The notes below the pieces were generated by a model. It was given only the letters and a program-made list of their open reading frames with translations. It did not search any database and was not told where the DNA came from. This document shows positions 8,272 to 16,394 of a stretch of 27,537 bases of DNA, piece by piece. Source of the stretch: an uncultured Oscillospiraceae bacterium (lineage in GTDB: Bacteria > Bacillota_A > Clostridia > Oscillospirales > Oscillospiraceae). How positions within the stretch are numbered: the first letter of the stretch is position 1; each line of letters starts with the position of its first letter. The stretch covers positions 1 to 27,537 of the forward strand of contig CAAEDK010000043.1 of assembly GCA_900754605.1 (NCBI GenBank). The letters are read 5' to 3'. The position numbers and the translations under genes were made by a program.

Positions 8272-9276
8272 ATGGCTTACGATCCCAATGTATTGCGCCG
8301 GGCCTCTGCCCGGCTCGAGGAGGAGAAGCGCCGCCGCGAGGATGAGCGTGAGCTGCTCCGGCGGCAGACCTATGCCAAAGAGCCCCGGTTGGCTCAACTG
8401 GACCGGCGTCTTCAGGGCACCATGGCCGAACTGGTAGCTGCTTCCCTTCGAAAGGGCGAGAATGCCGGTGACGCAGTGCGCGCCATCCGGGACAAAAACC
8501 TGGAACTTCAGCAGGAGCGTGCCGTACTGCTGGGCGCGCTGGGCCTGCCCGAGGACGCCCTGGACGACAAACCCGCCTGTCCCAAATGCGGAGACACCGG
8601 ATGGAGGGGGGCCCAGATGTGTGACTGTCTAAGATCTCTCTGCACCCAGGAGCAGATCCGGGAGCTTTCCAAACTGCTGGATTTGGGAGAGCAGTCCTTT
8701 GACACCTTCCGTCTGGACTATTACAGCCAGTCCGTGTGGCCCGGACGGGGCACCTCCCCTCGGGAGAATATGGATCTGGTATACGAGGTGTGTCTGAACT
8801 ATGCCCAGAAATTCGGCCGTTTTTACTTCAAAAACCTGTTCCTATCCGGCGCTCCTGGATTGGGCAAGACCTTTTTGTCTGCCTGCATCGCCCGCTCCGT
8901 GTCAGAGCAGGGCCGTTCTGTGGTGTACGACACCGCAGGCAATATCTTTGCCCAGTTTGAGACCCGGAAGTTCCAGCGGGACGCAGAGGGCGTGCAGACT
9001 GCCCTGGATGAGACCCGGCGGTATCTCACCTGTGACCTGCTCATTCTGGACGACCTGGGCAGCGAACTGACCACCCAGTTCGTTCAGTCCGCCCTGTATG
9101 AACTTCTGAACACCAGGCTGGTCGCCAACCGGCACACGGTGATCTCCTCCAACCTCACCATGGAGGAAGCCGCCCGGCGCTACTCTCCCCAGATCGCCTC
9201 CCGCCTCATCGGGGAGTATCATGTTCTCCACTTCTTTGGGGATGACATTCGTCTGTTGAAGAAAAATAAACTCTGA
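8272..9276 (+). CDS. DnaI/DnaC-like AAA+ helicase loader
   Basis: A 334-residue AAA+ ATPase of the DnaC/DnaI class, which loads the hexameric replicative helicase. A charged helical N-terminus (about 1-90) is followed by a likely zinc site C103-x2-C106-x10-C117-x-C119, as seen in B. subtilis DnaI. The ATPase core has Walker A GAPGLGKT (193-200), Walker B LLILDDLG (256-263), sensor 1 ISSN (291-294) and a box VII arginine in RLIGE (311-315). The upstream dnaD-like gene ends 4 bp before the ATG, and GGAGGG inside its end serves as the ribosome binding site. The pairing supports a role in primosome assembly. Phage-type DnaC loaders share these motifs, but the neighbours here are chromosomal. Confidence 0.93.
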   Translation: MAYDPNVLRRASARLEEEKRRREDERELLRRQTYAKEPRLAQLDRRLQGTMAELVAASLRKGENAGDAVRAIRDKNLELQQERAVLLGALGLPEDALDDKPACPKCGDTGWRGAQMCDCLRSLCTQEQIRELSKLLDLGEQSFDTFRLDYYSQSVWPGRGTSPRENMDLVYEVCLNYAQKFGRFYFKNLFLSGAPGLGKTFLSACIARSVSEQGRSVVYDTAGNIFAQFETRKFQRDAEGVQTALDETRRYLTCDLLILDDLGSELTTQFVQSALYELLNTRLVANRHTVISSNLTMEEAARRYSPQIASRLIGEYHVLHFFGDDIRLLKKNKL

Positions 9277-9281
9277 TATAC

Positions 9282-9327
9282 GCATATATCCCCCTGGCTG
9301 TCCATAGGCGGCCAGGGGGATATATGC
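9282..9327. terminator. Bidirectional terminator hairpin between convergent genes
   Basis: GCATATATCCCCCTGGC (9282-9298) and its exact complement (9311-9327) form a perfect 17-bp stem with a 12-nt loop. It sits between the stop codons of the convergent helicase-loader (9276) and ATPase (9355) genes. The T-run after the stem is short (TTCT on the plus strand), so efficiency is uncertain. Confidence 0.75.
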
Positions 9328-9354
9328 TTCTGGTACGGACAAAAGCCGGGGATC

Positions 9355-12039
9355 CTATTTCGCCGCACCCGCGCCGCTCACCGGCCGGCTCGTCTCACGG
9401 CTGGGCTGGCCACCCCGCATCTCCTCCATCTTCCGGCGTCGGCCACGCGCCTTGGCCAGTTCACAGATGGGAATGGGGGCCGAAGCCAGCAGTAAAACGG
9501 TGATCCACTGTCCTCCATCCATGGAAACCACGGAAAACACGCTTCGGAGTGGCGGGAACAGAAGCACCGCAAGCTGCATGGCGGCCCCGGCCAAAAATGC
9601 CTTGTTCATGGCGGGGTTGGACAGCAGGCCCTGCTCCAGCAGGGAGCGGTTCTCACTGCGGACATTGAAGGCATGGAACAGCTGGCACAGGGTGAGGGTG
9701 GCGAAGGCCATGGTGTTGGCCACTGCCCCCTCCAGACCCGGGGCAGCCAGTCTGGTAAAGCCCAGAAAATAGGCGGTCAGAGTCAGTCCTCCCACCATCA
9801 AACCCTGCCAGGCCAGTCGAAGGGAGAAACTCCGGTCAAACAGCCCACGGTCTGCCGGACGGGGCGGCTGCTCCATGACGCCATCCTCCACCGGTTCCAC
9901 TCCCAGCGCCAGCGCCGGGAGGGAATCCGTAACCAGATTGAGCCACAGAAGCTGCACCGGCGCCAAGGGCATCTGTCCAAAGTCCAGAAGGGTAGCGGTA
10001 AAAATAGTAAGGATCTCTCCAATATTGCAGGAAAGAAGGTAGTGGATGGCCTTGCGGATGTTGGACCAGATCCCACGCCCCTCCTCAATGGCAGATACGA
10101 TGGTGGAGAAGTTATCATCGGTGAGGATAAGGTCAGCCGCCCCCTTCGCCACATCAGTACCAGAGCGTCCCATCGCGCAGCCAATGTCTGCCGCCTTTAG
10201 GGCCGGGGCGTCGTTTACCCCATCCCCCGTCATGGCTACCACACACCCCCGCTTCTGCCATGCCTTTACAATACGCATTTTGTGTTCAGGAGACACACGG
10301 GCGAATACAGAAAAGCGGTGGATATCCTCCTCCAAAGCCTCCTGGGGCAGAAATTCCAGTTCCGCCCCGGTCACTGCCAAGTCTCCCGGCCGGTAAATAT
10401 CCAGTTCCCGAGCCACCGCCAAGGCTGTGGCCTTATGATCCCCGGTGATCATCACTGGCCGGACTCCGGCCCGGTGGCACAGAGCCACCGCCCCCCGCAC
10501 CTCAGGACGAGGAGGATCCATCATGCCAAATAAGCCCAGAAAGGTCAGCCCGCTCTCGATGGCCGCAGGTGTCACAGATGGCGGCAGAAACGCCAAATCC
10601 CGGCTGGCCACCCCCAATACCCGCAGGGCCCGCCCAGCCATCTCCTCATTGGCCCGCAGGATTCCTTCTCGCTGCCGCGGGGTAAGAGGCCCCTGCGGGC
10701 CGTTGGTACAGCATTCCAGCAAAATGTCCGGCGCACCTTTGACAAAGATCCGGAAGCCCCCCTCCGGTTTTGGATGGATGGTAGACATAAGCTTCCGACT
10801 GGAATCGAAGGGAAGCTCCCCCTGTCGGGGCCATTGTTCCTCCAGCTTGTTCCGATCCAGCCCCTCACGGGCAGCGGCCACAACGAGTGCCCCCTCTGTG
10901 GGGTCTCCCTGTGCAGCTGGGGCCCCCGCCCTCCACTCCAGTCTGGCATCGTTGCACAAAGCCCCAGCCAGCAGCGCATCTCTTCGCCGTCCACCAGCAG
11001 GGATCCACACCTCCTGCACCGTCATTCGGTTCTGGGTGAGAGTCCCGGTCTTGTCGGAGCAGATCACTCCTGCACACCCCAATGTTTCAACCGCAGGCAG
11101 TTTTTTGACGATAGCGCCCCGAGCGGCCATCCGTCCCACTCCAAGCGCTAGTACAATGGTAACAATGGCGGGCAGCCCCTCCGGGATGGCGGCCACCGCC
11201 AGAGACACAGCAGTAAGGAACATATCCAGCATCCGCTTCCCTTGGATCAAGCCCACCCCAAACATGACCGCACAAACCGATAAACACAGAAAAGACAGAG
11301 TTCGGGAGATCTCTCCCATTTTCTGCTGAAGAGGGGTGTCCGTCCCCTCGTCTCCCAAGAGCAGTCCAGCGATATGTCCCATCTGGGTGTCCATCCCGGT
11401 CGCACACACCAAAGCAGTCCCCCGCCCTGCGGTAATCAGGGTAGCGGAGATCACCATGTTGGTCCAGTCTCCCAAAGGTGCTCCCTCTGCCAAAACATCG
11501 GCAGGCGCCTTTTCCACCGGAATAGACTCTCCCGTCATGGCGGACTCATCTGCCTGAAGCCGGCTGCACTCTAAAATACGCGCATCGGCCGGAACCAGAT
11601 CACCAGCCTCCAGCAGAATCACATCTCCAGGGACCAGTTGGGCCGCAGGAAGCTTGACCGGACGTCCGCCCCGCAGAACAGTAGCCTGAGGTGCGGACAG
11701 CCTGCGCAATTCCTCTAAGGCGTGCTGGGCACGGTCCTCCTGAAAGATAGAAATTACGCTGTTGACCGCCACAATCACAAGGATAATAGCCGCATCCAGC
11801 CACTCCTCTCCTCCGCTGGCTGCCAGGGAAAGCCCCGCTGCCCCCAGCAGCACCAGGATCATGGGATCCCGCATCTGTTCCAATAGCCGCCCCAGAAGCC
11901 CCGCCTGAGGCGGCGGCTCCAGTTCATTTGGCCCTGTGCGCCGCAGGCGCTCCTCCGCCTGGTGCTGAGACAGTCCGCTGGGACGGGCATCCAATTCCTC
12001 TAAAAGCCGCGGCAGCGGCTTGCTGTGCCAGCTGCTCAT
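9355..12039 (-). CDS. Cation-transporting P-type ATPase, P2A calcium type
   Basis: An 894-residue P-type ATPase predicted to export Ca2+ across the membrane. In order it shows the cation ATPase N-terminal segment (about 5-60), actuator motif TGES (169-172), M4 motif PEGLP (286-290), phosphorylation motif SDKTGT with D329, nucleotide-domain KGAP (434-437), MMDPPRP (506-512), TGDGVND (604-610), M5 NIGE (672-675) and M6 NLVTD (701-705). The PEGL, NIGE and N-x2-TD residues correspond to SERCA site II calcium ligands, which favours Ca2+ over Na+/K+ or H+. About ten membrane segments are present. The C-terminus is a basic and then hydrophilic tail. GGAG precedes the ATG; the gene appears monocistronic. 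An Mn2+-exporting variant cannot be excluded. Confidence 0.94.
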   Translation of the reverse strand: MSSWHSKPLPRLLEELDARPSGLSQHQAEERLRRTGPNELEPPPQAGLLGRLLEQMRDPMILVLLGAAGLSLAASGGEEWLDAAIILVIVAVNSVISIFQEDRAQHALEELRRLSAPQATVLRGGRPVKLPAAQLVPGDVILLEAGDLVPADARILECSRLQADESAMTGESIPVEKAPADVLAEGAPLGDWTNMVISATLITAGRGTALVCATGMDTQMGHIAGLLLGDEGTDTPLQQKMGEISRTLSFLCLSVCAVMFGVGLIQGKRMLDMFLTAVSLAVAAIPEGLPAIVTIVLALGVGRMAARGAIVKKLPAVETLGCAGVICSDKTGTLTQNRMTVQEVWIPAGGRRRDALLAGALCNDARLEWRAGAPAAQGDPTEGALVVAAAREGLDRNKLEEQWPRQGELPFDSSRKLMSTIHPKPEGGFRIFVKGAPDILLECCTNGPQGPLTPRQREGILRANEEMAGRALRVLGVASRDLAFLPPSVTPAAIESGLTFLGLFGMMDPPRPEVRGAVALCHRAGVRPVMITGDHKATALAVARELDIYRPGDLAVTGAELEFLPQEALEEDIHRFSVFARVSPEHKMRIVKAWQKRGCVVAMTGDGVNDAPALKAADIGCAMGRSGTDVAKGAADLILTDDNFSTIVSAIEEGRGIWSNIRKAIHYLLSCNIGEILTIFTATLLDFGQMPLAPVQLLWLNLVTDSLPALALGVEPVEDGVMEQPPRPADRGLFDRSFSLRLAWQGLMVGGLTLTAYFLGFTRLAAPGLEGAVANTMAFATLTLCQLFHAFNVRSENRSLLEQGLLSNPAMNKAFLAGAAMQLAVLLFPPLRSVFSVVSMDGGQWITVLLLASAPIPICELAKARGRRRKMEEMRGGQPSRETSRPVSGAGAAK

Positions 12040-12066
12040 ACCATCACACTCCTTCCATGTTTTCCC

Positions 12067-12072
12067 ATTATA
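12067..12072 (-). promoter_or_regulatory. -10 element of the P-type ATPase promoter
   Basis: The minus strand reads TGCTATAAT, an extended -10 with a perfect TATAAT, 27 bp upstream of the ATG at 12039. No good -35 hexamer is seen at normal spacing, which is tolerated for extended -10 promoters. Confidence 0.6.
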
Positions 12073-12249
12073 GCAGGGGACTTGTCCGCTTTTTGGGGAA
12101 ATCTAGGAATAGAGCTGACCCGTTACAAGAAAATTGAGTTCGATCAGATGAATCTATACAACTGTGTGGACTATTTCCCCTTTTAGGGCAATTGGAAAAG
12201 GAATCCACGGGCCAGGAATGTGTAAGGACAGAACACCATCTATGCGAAA
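12073..12249. other. Intergenic region without a recognised gene
   Basis: Lies between the ATPase promoter and the terminator of the next operon. Short open frames run through it on the minus strand but have no ribosome binding site and overlap the promoter or terminator. Confidence 0.5.
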
Positions 12250-12285
12250 AAAGAAGTCGCTGTGGAGTTGCAGTTCCACAGCGAC
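12250..12285 (-). terminator. Intrinsic terminator of the DUF4358-MBOAT-DHHW operon
   Basis: GTCGCTGTGGA (12256-12266) pairs perfectly with 12275-12285 (11 bp, 8-nt loop). On the minus strand the stem is followed by TTCTTTTTTCGC, a good U-tract. It is 77 bp beyond the DHHW stop codon. Confidence 0.88.
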
Positions 12286-12362
12286 CAACGCTTTTAATCT
12301 GATACAAGAATATGGGATCGCACCGCAAGGCTTCTGGGGCAGATCGGGCAGCCCGCAGCAGC

Positions 12363-13484
12363 CTACCAGCCTAACACAAACATCTGGTTTCCTTCTGCTG
12401 TAAAGTTCGCAATGCTGTACAGCACCACAACAGAGTCGATTTGATTCTCCTCCACATAGCCCTTCACGCTGGTTAGATTCATGCGCGGATCAAACAGATG
12501 GATCTCAGAAAAATTCTGCGTAAGGAACGGAGCCAAACTGTCTGTATAGGAGTCTCGAATCACAAGCACCCGAGGGGCATCTGTGTGCTCTGTCTGGATC
12601 ACACATAGAGGCTGATTCCCGCCCAGGAAGGAGGAATACTGATCCTTCTCCTGTAAAAACTTGTCCACATAGAGGCTGCTCTCCACAGGGAAACCCTCAG
12701 GATAGGACATGACTTTCACTCCGTCCTCGGAGACATAACGATCGATTTGATCTGGTGCGACCCAGCGGACCCCAGAGCGAGAGAACAGCGTGCCGTAGAA
12801 GGAGTCAGACACGGTGACTTTCCCTGCCTGATCCAACGGTTCAGCCTCCAGCCCCATAGCCTCCATCAGTGCAGTGTAGCCGTAGTAGGCACCCAGGCTG
12901 GTCCAGTGGTGGTCAGTGCGGTAATAGAGATCCTCCTCCCGATGGGCATTCAGCGGCGTGCAGAGGTCCACCGTCTGTGCCTCGACCGACCCGTACATCT
13001 TCTCAATGATGGCCTGCTCGTCGGCAGTGGGCGCCCCTGCCGGGAGACGGTCTGCCCACACTTCGGCCGCAGAGGGGATCAGTCCGAAATAAACCGGAAC
13101 AGACACATTCCCCACCAGCTGGTTGATATAGCCGGCGTTCTGGGCCAAGGTCTCCTGAGAGGGAGTATCCAGATGGCGGATCAAAGTATCGTCTCCAGCA
13201 AAATAGATGCCGTTATTCTCCTGCTTTCCGGAGAGCCGCTCACTCCATGCCTTCATCGCTACCCACAGGTCACGGCCCATAATCTGGTCGTTGACATAGC
13301 TTTCTGCGTCAGACATAAATTTCCCGCTTTCCAGGTTCTCCAGAGAGATCTTGGGCGGCTTGGCCAAGTTCCGGTTTTCTACGGGAGAAAACGCACGGTC
13401 AGGGAGCAGCAGACTGCCCACCAGAATCCCACCGATGAAGAGCGAGAACAGGCCGGTCAAAAAGATGCTGTATGCTTTTGTCAT
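12363..13484 (-). CDS. DHHW family protein (AlgJ/AlgX-like accessory of O-acetylation)
   Basis: A 373-residue single-pass membrane or exported protein with an N-terminal hydrophobic segment (about 6-27) and an extracellular SGNH-hydrolase-like domain. The family signature RTDHHWTS is at 189-196. A second conserved block, VLVIRDSYTDSLAPFL, supplies the likely nucleophile serine region. DHHW proteins are related to AlgJ/AlgX and DltD, which move acyl groups delivered by an MBOAT partner onto cell-surface polymers. The adjacent upstream gene is exactly such an MBOAT. The MBOAT stop codon TAA lies within this gene's ribosome binding site (TAAGGAGGT), indicating coupled translation. The polymer that is modified is not shown by the sequence. 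Confidence 0.9.
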   Translation of the reverse strand: MTKAYSIFLTGLFSLFIGGILVGSLLLPDRAFSPVENRNLAKPPKISLENLESGKFMSDAESYVNDQIMGRDLWVAMKAWSERLSGKQENNGIYFAGDDTLIRHLDTPSQETLAQNAGYINQLVGNVSVPVYFGLIPSAAEVWADRLPAGAPTADEQAIIEKMYGSVEAQTVDLCTPLNAHREEDLYYRTDHHWTSLGAYYGYTALMEAMGLEAEPLDQAGKVTVSDSFYGTLFSRSGVRWVAPDQIDRYVSEDGVKVMSYPEGFPVESSLYVDKFLQEKDQYSSFLGGNQPLCVIQTEHTDAPRVLVIRDSYTDSLAPFLTQNFSEIHLFDPRMNLTSVKGYVEENQIDSVVVLYSIANFTAEGNQMFVLGW

Positions 13485-13496
13485 ATAGCGACCTCC

Positions 13497-14900
13497 TTAG
13501 AAACGGAAATACAGGAAGGGATTGTACGTCCCATCCACCAGATATGCAGTACATACCACCAGGCTGGCCAGCACCAGAATCGCACACACCGCCTGCGCGG
13601 CACGCGGCTTCAACCGGCGGTACAGAGAGGCTCCCAGAGGGGTGGAGGCCAAACCAGCAATGCAGAGAATGGGCAAATAGCTGGTGAGATAGTAGCCGAA
13701 GGCGGAGTCTGCCAGCGGGACACCGCCCAGTCCAAACATGACCCGCAGATAGCCAGCCAGATGCCCGGCATCCTCAATCGCAAAGATGGCCCAGCTCACC
13801 AGAACGAAGAACATGGTGTAGATGTGGCCCACGGCGGCAGGTGCACGGTTCAGCCGGTCCAGAAGGAAGAACTTCTCCACCATCAGCAGGACAAAGAAAT
13901 ACAGACCCCAAATCAGATAGTTCCAGCTGGCTCCGTGCCAAATTCCAGTGGCCGCCCACACTACCAACAGGTTAAACATCCACCGTGGCTTAGAGCAGCG
14001 GTTGCCCCCCAGGGGGATATACAAGTACTCCCGGAACCAGGTGGACAGGGAGATGTGCCAGCGCCGCCAGAACTCGGTGATGCTTTTGGAGATATAGGGG
14101 TAGTTGAAATTGGGCAGGAATTCAAAGCCCAGCATCCGTCCCAGTCCGATGGCCATATCAGAGTAGCCGGAGAAGTCAAAGTAGATCTGGAAGGTGAAGG
14201 CCAGCACGCCAAGCCAGGAGCCCGCCACCGTCAGTTCGCCTAGCGCCATGGCCTTATAGCTCTCCCACAGCATTCCCACATTGTTGGCAATGAGCACTTT
14301 TTTTGCCATGCCCACCATAAAAGTCTGTACACCGGAGGCGAATTTGTCCGTGGAACAGGTCCGCTGGTCAATCTGATCGCCCAGATCTTTATATTTGATG
14401 ATCGGCCCGGCAATCAGCTGGGGGAACAGCGTAACGAAGGTACCAAAGTTGATGATAGACCGCTGGGCCCTGGTATCACCCCGGTACACGTCAATGGTGT
14501 AGCTCATGGTCTGGAAGGTGTAAAACGAGATGCCGATGGGCAGATGGATGTTCAACACCGGCATAAAATTCAGGCCCACCGACTGGAGGGAGACCGCCAG
14601 AAAGTCCCAGTACTTGAAAAACAGCAGCAGAGCCAGGTTGAACACAATGGAGGAGGCCACAGCCATCCGTGCGCCCCGGTCATTCCCCCGTTCCTTACAT
14701 CGTTCCACCAAAAGGCCATGGACATAGTCGATGGCGGTGGAAAGGAACATGATGGACACATACATTTGTTCACCCCAGTAGTAAAACACCAGGGAAGAGA
14801 GCAGCAGTACACCATTGCGCAGCTTCCGGGGAACCAGATAGTAAACCAGCAGCGTCAATGCCAGAAAATAAAATAAGAAAATGGGGGTGGAAAAGACCAT
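13497..14900 (-). CDS. MBOAT family O-acyltransferase (AlgI/DltB-like)
   Basis: A 467-residue polytopic membrane protein of the membrane-bound O-acyltransferase family, closest in character to AlgI. It starts with hydrophobic MVFSTPIFLFYFLALTLLVY, has roughly ten or more membrane segments and carries the conserved core FWRRWHISLSTWFREYLYIP (H282) and the catalytic-type histidine H322 in GIWHGASWNYLIWG. Family members transfer an acyl group, usually acetyl, across the membrane for modification of envelope polysaccharides. A clean AGGAGG site lies seven bases before the ATG. It is the middle gene between a DUF4358 lipoprotein and a DHHW protein, so a surface O-acetylation module is the likely role. 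The substrate is unknown. Confidence 0.94.
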   Translation of the reverse strand: MVFSTPIFLFYFLALTLLVYYLVPRKLRNGVLLLSSLVFYYWGEQMYVSIMFLSTAIDYVHGLLVERCKERGNDRGARMAVASSIVFNLALLLFFKYWDFLAVSLQSVGLNFMPVLNIHLPIGISFYTFQTMSYTIDVYRGDTRAQRSIINFGTFVTLFPQLIAGPIIKYKDLGDQIDQRTCSTDKFASGVQTFMVGMAKKVLIANNVGMLWESYKAMALGELTVAGSWLGVLAFTFQIYFDFSGYSDMAIGLGRMLGFEFLPNFNYPYISKSITEFWRRWHISLSTWFREYLYIPLGGNRCSKPRWMFNLLVVWAATGIWHGASWNYLIWGLYFFVLLMVEKFFLLDRLNRAPAAVGHIYTMFFVLVSWAIFAIEDAGHLAGYLRVMFGLGGVPLADSAFGYYLTSYLPILCIAGLASTPLGASLYRRLKPRAAQAVCAILVLASLVVCTAYLVDGTYNPFLYFRF

Positions 14901-14934
14901 GTGGTGTCCTCCTCAAATCAGCTTACAGAAATCA

Positions 14935-14962
14935 GAGTTGGGCGGGAGGCCCCGCCCAACTC
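14935..14962 (-). terminator. GC-rich hairpin between the DUF4358 and MBOAT genes
   Basis: GAGTTGGGCGGG (14935-14946) pairs perfectly with 14951-14962 across only four bases. No U-tract follows on the minus strand before the MBOAT ribosome binding site. This may be a partial terminator, or an mRNA processing or stability element that sets the ratio of the lipoprotein to the downstream membrane proteins. Confidence 0.5.
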
Positions 14963-15060
14963 ACGGCAGTTGAACTCCCATGCACCATCTGTATGGCAGT
15001 TCTGAATCAAACTGTGGACGCACAAGGGGCCAGCCGCCCTGTGCAAAAAAGATCAGGTGC

Positions 15061-16068
15061 TTAGAACAATGCGTTAAATTCGTTCACAATGGCATCACAA
15101 TCCTCATGGACTACCATCATCACATAGTTGCCTTTGGAGACCACCCGGGAATTGTTCTGCCACGCCTCAATGGCGCTGGGATAAAAGGCGCCGCCGGCAA
15201 CCTGAGCGTCGATACGGTCCTGGAAAACTCCCTTTACCGTATCCACATCACCGCTGCTGGCCACTTCCACCAGGGCGATCTCACCGGAGTTCATGGTCAT
15301 CATATTGATATAGGGCAGGCACTGGTTCGTTTTGACGTCAGACAGGCCGGGATAGACATCCTTGATCATGTTCGCATCAGCCAGCGACAGCATGCCAAAT
15401 TGGTGATTGGAGGTAACAGTGCTGTAAAAAGCAGACAGATCCACACTTCCGCTGTTAGGTGTGCTGACAGAACCAGATCCGGAAGAACTATTTCCGCCAC
15501 TGGAAGAACTGCCGCTTCCGGAGGACGCACTGCCGCCGGAGGCGGGCTTGTCCGCTTCAAACTTACAGCGGACGATGCAGGAGGCAGTCAGCCCGGTCTT
15601 GCTGTCGGTGACTGTAATGGCGGCATTGCCGGGAGCCACGGCGGTAACCAACCCCTTGTTGGAAACTTTCGCCACAGCCTCATTGTCGGAAGTCCATGTG
15701 TAGGTGCCCTTTTCAGGTTTAGACTCAGCTTTCAGCTGATAGGCGGCGCCCACCTTGAACAGAGAGAAATCAGAGGAATTCAGGGACAGGCTTTTCTTTG
15801 CCACAGGCTCCTCCACGGGAGGATTCTCACTGTCCTCCTGATTCTTATCCGGCAGAGAAGCATCAGGCTGGGACGCATCGGGCTGAGAGGACTCCGGCAG
15901 GGACAGGTCAGGCTGAGACTGCTCAGGGATCGAGGCACTCCCCTGGCTGGAGGAGATGGAGCCATCCGGATTGGACTGCGCATCGTTCTCCTCCTTGGGG
16001 CCGCAGGCAGTCAGAAGGGTCAGAGAGAGGGCCAGCGCTGCAAAACGTGCATAGGTGCGGTATTTCAT
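15061..16068 (-). CDS. Lipoprotein with bacterial Ig-like domain and DUF4358 domain
   Basis: A 335-residue surface lipoprotein of unknown function. The signal peptide MKYRTYARFAALALSLTLLT leads to a lipobox cysteine C22 (LTAC). A Ser/Pro/Gln/Asp-rich spacer with SQPD-type repeats (about 30-90) is followed by a BIG2-type Ig-like domain (about 94-170, with TYTWTSDNEAVAKVSNKGLV), a Ser/Gly linker (174-207) and a C-terminal DUF4358 domain (about 209-335). The frame is open 75 bp further upstream, but the ATG at 16068 has an AAGGAG site eight bases away and starts the signal peptide. Genes with DUF4358 often neighbour MBOAT/DHHW genes in Clostridia, as here, so an accessory role in the acylation module is inferred. 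Confidence 0.88.
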   Translation of the reverse strand: MKYRTYARFAALALSLTLLTACGPKEENDAQSNPDGSISSSQGSASIPEQSQPDLSLPESSQPDASQPDASLPDKNQEDSENPPVEEPVAKKSLSLNSSDFSLFKVGAAYQLKAESKPEKGTYTWTSDNEAVAKVSNKGLVTAVAPGNAAITVTDSKTGLTASCIVRCKFEADKPASGGSASSGSGSSSSGGNSSSGSGSVSTPNSGSVDLSAFYSTVTSNHQFGMLSLADANMIKDVYPGLSDVKTNQCLPYINMMTMNSGEIALVEVASSGDVDTVKGVFQDRIDAQVAGGAFYPSAIEAWQNNSRVVSKGNYVMMVVHEDCDAIVNEFNALF

Positions 16069-16095
16069 GTGATAAACTCCTTTATGATCAAAAGA

Positions 16096-16124
16096 AATAT
16101 TCCATACGCGGAAATCGGTTTCAA
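16096..16124 (-). promoter_or_regulatory. Promoter of the DUF4358-MBOAT-DHHW operon
   Basis: On the minus strand TTGAAA (16119-16124) and AATATT (16096-16101) are 17 bp apart, the latter preceded by TGG (extended -10). It ends 27 bp before the lipoprotein ATG. Confidence 0.6.
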
Positions 16125-16335
16125 GGGTTTTGACGCAGAACATAGAAAAATGTTCCCGAAAATTTCAAAAAGTTTTCCTCTGGGCTCTATGCCACAAAAG
16201 CCGCATTATTATATCAGGATTTCGCCGGAAATACCACCCCGATCCATGCTGGAAGAAAAATTTTCAGTTCTAACCCCTGATTATTTACATGCCTCTCCCA
16301 CAAAACACCTTGGCAGGGCAGTCCGAACATACAGA
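16125..16335. other. Intergenic region without a recognised gene
   Basis: About 210 bp, locally A/T-rich, between the lipoprotein promoter and the terminator of the ABC exporter operon. I see no gene or clear structure. Confidence 0.5.
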
Positions 16336-16382
16336 AAGTAAACTCCCGGCCCCCTGCATCGCAGGGGGGCGGGAGTTTACTT
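16336..16382 (-). terminator. Strong intrinsic terminator of the ABC exporter operon
   Basis: AAGTAAACTCCCG (16336-16348) pairs with 16370-16382, continued inward by CCCCCTGC/GCAGGGGG after one G-G mismatch, with a 3-nt loop. The stem is about 21 pairs. On the minus strand it ends TTTACTTTCTG. It begins 12 bp past the stop of the ABC gene. Confidence 0.88.
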
Positions 16383-16394
16383 AGGGAGATGGTT

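Noticed and set aside
7680..8397. Minus-strand frames opposite the dnaD-like gene
   Set aside because: Pro/Gly/Arg-rich translations typical of GC-rich antisense, with no start context.
12068..12328. 86-residue minus-strand frame between the ATPase and the DHHW operon
   Set aside because: It runs through the terminator hairpin at 12256-12285 and reaches the ATPase promoter; no ribosome binding site.
12747..14243. 498-residue plus-strand frame opposite the MBOAT and DHHW genes
   Set aside because: It spans the boundary of two well-supported minus-strand genes and resembles no protein family.
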